A DNA stretch of 64,000 nucleotides from NCBI RefSeq assembly GCF_021917145.1, contig NC_061068.1, forward strand, positions 9,551,724 to 9,615,723. Direction: 5' to 3'. Position 1 is the stretch's first letter, and every line of letters begins with the position of its first letter. This document shows positions 44,504-57,400 of the stretch, piece after piece. A program made the position numbers and the translations under genes. Source of the DNA: Hypomesus transpacificus. Lineage: Eukaryota > Chordata > Actinopteri > Osmeriformes > Osmeridae. A model generated the notes under the pieces. The model was not told the origin of the DNA and did not search any database. It was given only the letters and a program-made list of their open reading frames with translations.

Positions 44504-47500
44504 ATAAACATGCATAAACGTTTACAGGAGGAAAGAGTACGGCACAATAATCACTGCATGAATCATTGCTTCAGAAAGTGTCCCATCAACAAATATTCCC
44601 TTTCTTACATGTACAAACATGACTCTGTTTTGGGTGGAGCAGATGTACAATCTGTTAGCAATGAAACGTCTTTAAAAAGCTAACCTTAACAAACATAACA
44701 GTTGCAATTTGTTTTTGAAATGACAATGCACACAAATGACAATGTGTGTGTGTGTGTGTGTGTGTGTCAGTTCCCCTCACCACGTCCAGTGTGGTCCTCT
44801 CTAGTACATCCACTAGTTTCTCCAGCTTGGTGTTGGAGCTGAAGATGAAGTCATCATCTACCCACAGCACATATTTGGTGGTCACCTGGGACACAGCCAG
44901 GTTCCTTCCAGCAAACCAGCCCTACAACAGGAGGAGTGAGACAGAAAAAGATGGCCAGCAAAAACAGAACCCACAGAAACCAAAACAAAAGAATCAGTCA
45001 ATTTCCAAATGACTTTGATAGCAATAATGTTGGTTATTACTTCTCAATGACAGCAATCAGATCAGATAATCTGTCAACAAAACAAACATTTTGGCAACAA
45101 AATGAATGCCCTGGATCCTTTTTTTAATGCCCCAATACTTCAATGTGTTTTGCTTACTTTTCCAAAGGGCATGATGTAATGCTCAATGTATGGCCCAGAT
45201 ACAGTTTTGGGATTTTCACTGTCATCAGCAATCACTATGGTGACAGTTGGATAGTATCGCCGCACACTGTCGATAAGATCTTGAAGCTTGTCGTAGCGCA
45301 GGAAAGTTTTGGTTGCTATGGTAACCAGGGCACTGATGTTGTATTCTAGGATGAAAAAAGATGAGGTTGTCCAACAAGGATTTGTGTCTACGTTTTTTTG
45401 GGGGTGGTTAGTTGAATTGCTCGTTGACTTTTTATGTAAACAAGAGATGCTTTGAGAAAGTGTTGTGTAGCTGTGATGAAAGACGCAGGTGACGTACCCC
45501 CTTGGGGTCCTGTGTTGTAGAGTTTGGGAGTTACTCCATGGCGGATCTTGATGGTGAATATGGCTTGATGTCCCTCTGTCTCAAACTGCACTGAAACACA
45601 GAGTAAAGGGGAATTCCATTAACGTTATCATGTCTCTGTAAATCACAAGAACAATCACAAGCCTCGGGGGGAATGTCCCTGTACTTACTGTAAGTCGCTC
45701 TGGATAAGAGCGTCTGCTAAATGTAAATGTATGTGTAATTAAAGGGTATAGACAAGCTAGGTTTGTGTGTAAGCTGTTGTGTGTGTTAAGGTGTATCCTC
45801 ACCTGTGTCTGCAGTGCTGGGGTGGAACAATGTGTTGGTGTAAGTGACAAACTGCAGTTGGCGGTTGAGGTTAGGCATCAGACTGCTGGACAGGCTCATA
45901 TGCATCTCACCATCACCTTTGATGGTGACCCCCTCCACCTCTGCTGCAACATTCAGAGTCCCCAATGAAACAGTGAAGTTGATCTGGAGGACAAGAGATT
46001 AGGAGAGAGGGAGAGACGTAAACAACACACACAAATGGAGTGCTGCAAATCATTCTAATGGCATGAAGCCTGGTTCTAAGAGGATATTGAAGTGAAATGC
46101 CTGCTGCCTAATAAAAAACAGATGTTCATGATTTTGTTTGGTTCTCTGTTTTGGACTTACTGAGTAGATTTCTCTAGAAAGGTCTTGCAAAGCCAGACCT
46201 GAAAAACATGAAGTCACAATTGAGTGGTGTACATTCAAATACATGGATTCAGGAATTTATTCTGTTTTCCTTTCAGAACAGTCAACTGTACATTGCATCT
46301 AAAAATACAGTATTCCTGCTGTATACTGTACAGCATAAACAGCATAGTAGCAGTATGAGGAGGGGGAGGTGATGGCAAAACTTTTGGGGTAAAGATTTTG
46401 AACTTTGGCGGTTGATACTGATGCACTGATAAACTGTCATTATGCTGTTGGCTAAACCTTGCTGATACCTGCATTGCCAAAAGTTAGTTCTTTGTCAAAT
46501 GCAACTAGGAAATGTCTGTGACATTAGTGTAGGTCCGAGTTCACAATGTTACAAAAGTGTATAGTGCCATGCAACTTTCCCATGTCAAGGCCATTTCTAG
46601 GAGCCCTATCTATAAACTAAACAAAGCTGCCTAGCACCTTCATTTAAATGTCTTAAATGAAGGCTTAATACATTTCCATTTCATATCCATGTTTTTAATC
46701 AATTGAAAGTGTACATAAAATATATTGATTGTAGATGTTATATACAAACATATTGACAATCCTAAGTACTTACAGTATGCTTACAAAGGTAAATATCCAA
46801 TGTATTTTTGTCCGCTTTGGACCAAAGAAGCCTAAGTTGTCAAACAACCATCAGTGTAGCTGTTGTAAGAATGCCCTGCTAAAATATAGGTAACAGAAAA
46901 GGGAGGATAAGAGTTCTTGCAGAGTAGAGTCAGACCTGGAATAAGAATGGTTTTGAGCGGCCGCACCTCCACCCCCTGTGTTGGATACTGGAGGGGACTG
47001 TTGGCCTCGGCCAGGATGATGGCATTAGCAGGACTCTGAGATCTGGAGGAGACACATTAATGTTAGCGAATACTAGTCTGTCAGTCAATTTCCACTTCAC
47101 AAAATGATGTGTATACACAGTGGATATCATGGAATATTATGAAAAACTGAGGAATTCCGAAATATTTTGAGGCTAGTTATTTACCTCAAACCCTTGATGA
47201 CTAACAATATTTTTTGCAATTACATCAGCTATCTTACTTATAGGCGTGATCTGTGTGTCCTGTGTCCCAACATGAAGTTCTACCACAGAATGCTTTAAGC
47301 CCCCAAAAAATGGGAGGTTGGTTTTCAGCAGACCTCATCTGGAATCCTTGGTACTCTTTTGCCCTCCGTTTCTTCATCTCCTCCAGCTCTGAGGCCTCGA
47401 AGGCGGTGTGCAGGGGATGGGCCGACACCCTTGGAAACAACAGCTGGGCAAAGGGAATGTTTACTCCCCCGTTTTCGCCTTCGCATACACACCCGTTACG

Positions 47501-48135
47501 TGCCAACAAGCTAAAGATTCATCAGAGACAGATAGAACAGGTTTCACTCAGGTAAACTGACCATGGTCAGTAACCTGTCCTTACCAGGGTTTCCCGCAGC
47601 ACTTTGCAGCTAAGGCGGTCGCCTAAGCAACACACGCCTGCTGCCTTAACTACGTCGTCAAAAAAACAACTATTCTTTCTTTCATAGGGATATCCGCCAT
47701 GTTACTGTATCCTGTTTTCTCCCTTTCATTCCAAACTATGACCAACGCCAGTTTCCCTTCTCTGCAGAACGCATTATTGTATCGCACAAACTTCTGCGGG
47801 AAACCCTGCGTACCATGAGCCAGGTGATGTTGTTGTTTAACAGGGCTGTAAAAATGCTGCTAAGATGAGCTGTATGCATGGTAGTTAGTTTGGCCTAGCA
47901 GAGCAGTCAAGCAAACTGACCTTGCCACGCTCTCCTTCAGGCGATAGGGGATGTTTCCAGATCTGTGGTCCAGTTCTGGTAGCCTTTCCTCCAGGTGGTG
48001 CTCTACCATAGGCCCTGGCCTCTGTCGTACATCTACAGTGCTGTAGGTCCGGGTGGGCCAAGAGTGGAGGAGGGCCACAACCAGAACCACAGAGGCCAAG
48101 AGGGCTAACAACACAGTCTTCCTCAAGGAGCGCAT
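41599..48135 (-). CDS. b4galnt1: Beta-1,4-N-acetylgalactosaminyltransferase 1 (GM2/GD2 synthase)
   Basis: Golgi type II glycosyltransferase (GT12 family) adding GalNAc to GM3/GD3/lactosylceramide in ganglioside synthesis. Minus-strand coding exons: 48135-47921, 47510-47334, 47042-46936, 46198-46161, 45983-45803, 45590-45498, 45345-45158, 44921-44781, 42251-42014, 41816-41599. All phases agree, giving 531 aa (human 533). Residues 1-28 carry a short cytosolic part and signal anchor ([17 protein letters not shown]). Other landmarks are [40 protein letters not shown] and the metal-binding VDDDF at about 354-358. The C-terminus has [39 protein letters not shown] and [16 protein letters not shown]. 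The ATG at 48135 is the start; the frame extends upstream only with non-ATG codons, and ttgtag| just before it looks like an acceptor, so the 5'UTR is spliced. The gene sits head-to-head with os9, as in human. Confidence 0.93.
42310..42622 (+). mobile_element. LINE 3' end (L2-like), copy A
   Basis: Aligns with 44050-44372 over most of its length: gctgtgaaat, ctgttgattgttcttctac, cacaatgtatgcttcat, ggctgcttgcaatgtttggg, then gctttggataaaagtgtctg and aaatgcataaatgtaaatg. Antisense to b4galnt1, in the intron between exons 44781 and 42251. Confidence 0.75.
42795..42840. repeat. 12-bp tandem repeat, almost four copies
   Basis: Unit gtgaagaatggg from 42801, with flanking partial units. Short, intronic. 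Confidence 0.85.
43010..43837 (-). mobile_element. Non-LTR retrotransposon fragment, RTE/Rex3-like, 5' truncated
   Basis: Minus strand encodes the end of a reverse transcriptase: [20 protein letters not shown] carries the catalytic F-A-D-D box, followed by thumb/C-terminal sequence ([20 protein letters not shown]). At about 43434 the reading moves to another frame ([20 protein letters not shown], then [20 protein letters not shown]), so the copy is frameshifted. The 3' end (gacccccggataagtggtag then atgacgag-type repeats) fits the Rex3 style of tail. The Rex3 assignment is from memory. No endonuclease domain remains. It lies in a b4galnt1 intron, same strand as the gene. Confidence 0.7.
43850..44372 (+). 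mobile_element. LINE 3' end (L2-like), copy B, with ORF2 terminus
   Basis: Longer relative of copy A. It starts with the last codons of an RT ORF ([16 protein letters not shown], stop at 43955-43957), followed by about 400 bp of 3'UTR homologous to 42310-42622 and an aaatgcattaatgtaaat tail. Directly abuts the Rex3-like fragment, which lies between copies A and B. Confidence 0.7.
44408..44502. repeat. (TG)n microsatellite, about 47 units
   Basis: Nearly perfect TG repeat just after LINE copy B, in a b4galnt1 intron. A second, short TG run is at 44742-44767. Confidence 0.95.
45661..45737 (+). mobile_element. 5'-truncated SINE tail
   Basis: Only the body end and tail (gggaatgtccctgtacttac, gctctggataagagcgtctg) of the tRNA-derived SINE, in the b4galnt1 intron between exons 45803 and 45590. 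Confidence 0.75.
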
Positions 48136-51478
<3,343 letters not shown>

Positions 51479-54400
51479 ATGGCAGCTTCCTTGGTTAGGT
51501 GGCTAAGGGGACTCTACGTTTTCTTTTTGACATGTCTGCTATCTGTCTCTGCTTTCTTAAATTTAGAGGAATTAAACGAGATGAAATATGGCATTCAGAT
51601 TCTGCCCGATCCCGTCATCATGGGCCAGGTAACATGTCCAAGCTTTTAGACTCTCACGCCGTCAGCTAGTACTACAGAACGAAGCTAGCCTAAGCAATAA
51701 TAACCGAGTAAGGATGTTGCAGTAGTACCAGTAGGGTATGTGGGTTGCAATACACTCAATTAACGTTGTTTTACCTTGTAAGGGTGTTTTTTTATAAAAA
51801 ATAAATTAACTCAAAAACGTTTGCCATATGCGTAACAGTTTTGGGAAAGATAGCTCTAGCTAGCTAGCTAAATGTTTTACAAGACTTGTACACGACGTAG
51901 CTAAACTACTGAAGTTGCAGCAATTTAACACAGCACACTTGATAGTAAAATTGATGTAATGATAGGCTATATCTTTATAGATATGTATATATACCGTACT
52001 GAACGAGTACACCGATTATATGATGAGAAGGCTATGTCTAATTTGTCCAAGTAGCTACTAGCTATGCGCATGTCGCAATCACGTTGCCATTTCTTTCAAC
52101 ATGTTGTCTTCTTGTAGTTACATTGTGGCTATACTCACTATAGTGTAGCGTGCACGCGGTACTTATGCGTCTATCCATAAACATGCATGTTAACCCTTAA
52201 TAAGATTTTTTTATACATCTCTTATTGCAAGTTACTGTAGGCTACATGTTTTAGCTTATTCATTCTGAAATCTACCATAAAATATTCACATTGTATGTGC
52301 CATATCTATCTCAGGTTAAGACAGATGAAGTAATGCTCGTATCCAGCAAGTACAAGCAACTGTATGAGTGTCGTCTCCCAGTCCAGGCTGTGAGGTTTCA
52401 TCAAGACCCTGCCTCAGAGCCTGACAACCAAGGCTACTCTGGGCTGTCCATCCCAGACCTCCTTAAACCAATGCACAGTGCTCCCTGTTTAGTGAAGGTT
52501 AGTCACACTCCCACTGAATTCAATCTATTAAATACTATTTCCAATTTAACATAACAGTCCATTTGAACTTGAATTTCAAATGACATTCAAATGAATAATA
52601 ATCCAAATGGGCCATCACAATTGTGTACATGCTATAGACAATACCAATGTCTGTCAAACCATAAGGTAAAGTAACAAATTGCATTCTTTCTCATTTGAAA
52701 GGTTCTTTATATGGTAGACCATCAATAATAATAATAAAAAATAGTAGTTTGGATCTGGTCTAATACTCATTGGCCTTTTGTATTCAGAATGCAGAGACTG
52801 AATAATGTTTTATTTTTGTTGACTGCAGACAAAGGACTGGTGGACATATGAGTTCTGCCTTGGGCAGCACATAAGGCAGTACCATCTTGAGGGTAAGTCA
52901 TTGAACATATGTCCATCAGGTGCATGGTACAGATGAAGAGCTAATTGGCTTTTTTCTTATTTTTTATACTGAAGATGGTGTTATACTGAGGGTACAATCT
53001 ACTCATTATTACTACTAATTATTTCTCTGCACAGACACAGAGATCAGAGGAGATGTTCTGTTCCTAGGCTACTATGAGTCAGAGTTTGACTGGAACAATG
53101 AAACTGCCAAGGTATTTATTATTATTATTAATATTGGTATTCATATTATTTTAGTTGGTAAATTATTACCTAGTGCACAGGTTTTCAGCTTGGCTGAAAG
53201 AATAATATGCTCTAAATATGCATTAATTCACTTCACATGAATATCCTGCCTAATTGTTATTGTTTTGCAACCTGTTATCAAGGTTGTTTTTTTGGCCGGC
53301 TGTGACTGCATGTTGGTTTTGGAACACATCAGGCACCTTGATTATGTTGGATAGATAATGATGGAAAGAACAGCATGACCTTGTTTTCCTGATAGTTACA
53401 GCAGAGGTGACTCAATCTCTAGAGACTGTGAAATGCTGACAATTAGAAGCCAGTGTATATGAAATATTGAGTATGCCATAGTCCTGTATTCTAAGCATGG
53501 CTTTCATTTCTGCGATATCTGTCCTTACGGAAACATGTCACTATCCATTCATAACTGTCTGTGTTTGTTCTCTTCTGCTCTTAGGCCTCTAAGCAACACA
53601 GGCTGAAACGCTACCACAGTCAGAGCTATGTCAATGGCTCCAAGTGTGACTTGAATGGCAGCCACAGGGAGACTGAAGTCAGGGTGAGGAAAAAGTTATA
53701 CCTCTCACACAACGAACCAAACCCGAATATAAGCCACAATCTCTAGAAATGGGAAGGTGGAGAGCTATCATTATCTATTATTTCAAAGTTGATCATACCT
53801 TTGAGAAGAAAACTAATGCTGTATGATGCTGCACTTTTTCTGGATCTCCTCAACTTGCCTAATGTGTCTCGTAGAGCAATGTAGATGGTTTTAAACAGTA
53901 TATTTACACCATATATTGTTTCATCCAGTTTGTGTGTGAGGAAGGCTCTGGAGACTACATCTCACGGGTGGATGAGCCTCAATCCTGCCGTTACGTACTA
54001 ACAATCCACACCAGTCGTACCTGCCTGCACCCCTACCTGCGCCCACCCTCCACAGCCAAGCCTCAGGGCATTGTGTGCCAGCCAGCCCTAAGTGCCCAGC
54101 AGTACATGGACTATGTCAGGGCCCAAGTCTGTGAGTCGCAGCAGTTCTAAGCAAGCATGCCTATTTTCAAAATATAATAATAACCTTTTTTGAACCCCTA
54201 ATTAGATGCCAATCTTACAACAACAAAAAAAGGAATATTATTGGTATATTATCTCCTCATGTCCTGTTTCTTGTCGTTCAGCTGATACAAAGAGGAAAGT
54301 GGAGCAAATCTCTGAAGAGCTAAAGAGTCTAGATGAGATGTTGGCTGGCAGTGACAGGACAGATGGCACTGCGGAGGAGACTACTGGCAAGGAGTCGACC

Positions 54401-57400
54401 ATGCCCACAGCTGACATCCTGGAGTCAGACACAAAAGGTGCATTTTCTAGGTGCAGCATGCAGTGATTAACAGTAGAAATGTGTGGTTAGGCATAATTTT
54501 CACTTTAGGAATAACTTTCTAATTTTGTACCAAATCATTCTTATATTTGAATATACTATTGCACAGTGCCTGTGATGTAGTCGTTGATTAAGATGATGGT
54601 TAGACACAAACACAGATTCGTGGAACTTTAGATTGTTTGTGCACAGTGCCTGTGATGAAGTAGGTGAAGCACACACAGATACAGTGCCCTCCAAAAGTAT
54701 TGGAACAGTGAGGCCAATTCCTTTATTTTTGCTGTAGACTGAAAACATTTGGGCTTGACATCAAACGATGAATGTGAAACCAGAGATCAACGTTTCAGCT
54801 TTTATTTCCAGGTATTTACATCAGGATCTGATGCACAAATTAGAAAATATCACCTTTTTGTTCGAACCCACCCATTTGTCACGTGAGCAAAAGTATTGGA
54901 ACATGTGACTGACAGGTGTGTTTTGTTGCCCAGGTGTGTCCTATTACATACATTATTCAATCAATAAATACCACTGAATGTCTACACTCAGGTTCAGATT
55001 GGGTAAGATAGGTTTTGTCTAGGCAGACTGTATTCAGAGGTGAAAACAACATGAAAACCAGAGCGCTGTCTTTGGGTGAAAAACAAGCAATTGTGAGTCT
55101 TAGAGAAGATGGAAAATCAATCAGAGCCATTGCAGAAACATTGGCCATAGCCAGTACAACCATTTGGAATGTCCTGAAGAAGAAGAAAACTACTGGTGTA
55201 CTAAGTAACAGACGTCGAACAGGTAGACCAAGGAAAACATCAGCAGTTGATGACAGAAACATTGTGAGAGCTGTAAAGAAAGACCCTAAAACAACTGTTA
55301 GTGAGATCAGCAACAACCTCCAGATGGCAGGAGTGAAGGTATCACTATCTACTGTTCGCAGAAGACTTCATGAACAAAAGTACAAGGGCTACACCAGAAG
55401 ATGCAAACCACTCATTAGCAAGAAGAATAGGAAGGCCAGGCTGGAATTTGCCAAAAAGTACAGAGATGAACCTCAAAAATTCTGGGACAAAGTTTTATGG
55501 ACTGATGAGACAAAGATTAACTTTTACCAAAGTGATGGAAAGGCTAAAGTTTGGAGAAAGAAAGGAACTGCTCATGATCCCAAACACACAAGCTCATCTG
55601 TGAAACACGGTGGAGGTAATGTCATGGCTTGGGCTTGCATGGCTTCTTCTGGGACGGGCTCATTAATCTTCATTGAGGATGTAACACATGATGGCAGCAG
55701 CAAAATGAACTCGGAAGTCTACAGAAACATTTTGTCTGCCAATTTAAGGAAAGATGCAACCAAACTGATTGGCAGAGCCTTCATCATGCAGCAAGATAAC
55801 GACCCAAAACACACTGCCAAAACAACAAAGGAGTTCATCAGTGGCAAGAAATGGAAGGTATTAGACTGGCCAAGTCAATCTCCAGACTTAAACCCTATAG
55901 AGCCTGCATTTTACCTGCTTAAGAGGAGACTGAAGGGAGGAACCCCACAAAACAAACAACAACTGAAAGAGGCTGCAGTGAAAGCCTGGGAAAGCATCAA
56001 AAAGGAAGAATGCAAAAGTTTGGTGACGTCAATGGGTCACAGACTTGCTGCAGTTATTGAAAGCAAAGGATTTGCAACTAAATATTAAGTCTTATTCACT
56101 TAAATATGTTTTAAGTATATCTGTTCCAATACTTTTGATCACATGACAAATGGGTGGATTAAAACAAAATGTGATATTTTCTTAGTTGTGCATCAGATCC
56201 TGATGTAAATACCTGGAAATAAAAGCTGAAACGTTGATCTCTGGTCTCACGTTCATTATTTGATGTCAAGCCCAAATGTTTTCAGTCTACAGCAAAAATA
56301 AAGGAATTCGCCTCACTGTTCCAATACTTTTGGAGGGCACTGTATATGTATTTATAGGATGATAGTGCCTGTGATGCAGCAGGTGTTCTTCTTAGTGGCT
56401 TTAATACTTACATTTGTCAGATCACAATTAAAATTCTCTAAAGTACTTGCTCAACCTCCACATTATCTTTGTGCACATTTGCAATGTGCAGGCATAGTTT
56501 TTGCATTAGAAAATACATTAATTCATGGAACAAAATTCACTGATGTGTACTGAAATAGACTGGCCTATTTTGTCTTTCTGTTAGCTATCCAGCATTTCAT
56601 CCATAAAGAAAACGGATTAAATGTCATGCCAGCAGTTAACACTGCTCACCTGGACGTATTGGTGTTCGCACTTTCTATAACCATACTCATCCTAAAAATG
56701 TTCTGTTGAAATGCTGGGAAGCAACTGATGTGATCGTTGTCTATACCCCTGTAGGCACAGACACTGTAAACTCTGATGTGATCGTTGTCTATACCCCTGT
56801 AGGCACAGACACTGTAAACTCTGATGTGATCGTTGTCTATACCCCTGTAGGCACAGACACTGTAAACTCTGATGTGATCGTTGTCTATACCCCTGTAGGC
56901 ACAGACACTGTAAACTCTGATGTGATCGTTGTCTATACCCCTGTAGGCACACACACTGTAAACTCTGATGTGATCGTTGTCTATACCCCTGTAGGCACAG
57001 ACACTGTAAACTCTGATGTGATCGTTGTCTATACCCCTGTAGGCACAGACACTGTAAACTCTGATGTGATCGTTGTCTATACCCCTGTAGGCACAGACAC
57101 TGTAAACTCTGATGTGATCGTTGTCTATACCCCTGTAGGCACAGACACTGTAAACTCTGATGCTGCACCTGAAGAGCCAGAGGACTCTGATTTTTGGGAG
57201 GGTGTGGCCAAGCCACGGGGTGCCAAGGCAACTAACACCCAAAAGGTACCTGGGGACTTTTAGGTCAACCCTGCTCAACTGCTTACTGTCGTTTTAGTAG
57301 TTGCTTGACACATCCCATTATTTCACCTTTCACATTAGTGTCAAAGGTTCATTTTAACCATGTGTCCGAAAGCCCACAAGATGGCGCTAACTGTTTATCT

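Larger units (their letters stand above)
54682..56342 (+). mobile_element. Complete Tc1/mariner transposon
   Basis: 1661 bp, flanked by TA target duplications (54680-54681 and 56343-56344). Ends are cagtgccctcc and its exact inverse ggagggcactg. Long terminal inverted repeats of about 222 bp each hold an outer and an inner copy of aaaagtattggaaca, the IR/DR arrangement of fish Tc1 elements. It encloses an uninterrupted transposase ORF in os9 intron 7, same strand as the host gene. Confidence 0.95.

Noticed and set aside
47036..47042. Acceptor ctcag|AGTCC for b4galnt1 exon 3
   Set aside because: Out of frame with exon 2; ctccag|ATCTCAG seven bases earlier gives RSQSPAN, as in the human protein.
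55015..55050. Longer transposase start
   Set aside because: It begins with TTG, not ATG; ATG 55051 gives the usual Tc1 length.
56727..57158. CRISPR-like array
   Set aside because: Repeats are directly abutting with no spacers, in a vertebrate gene.
56646..57278. 210-aa and 179-aa minus-strand open frames with repeated 16-residue units
   Set aside because: Shadow of the os9 48-bp minisatellite; any repeat whose unit is a multiple of 3 and lacks stops stays open. The os9 exon on the plus strand explains the sequence.
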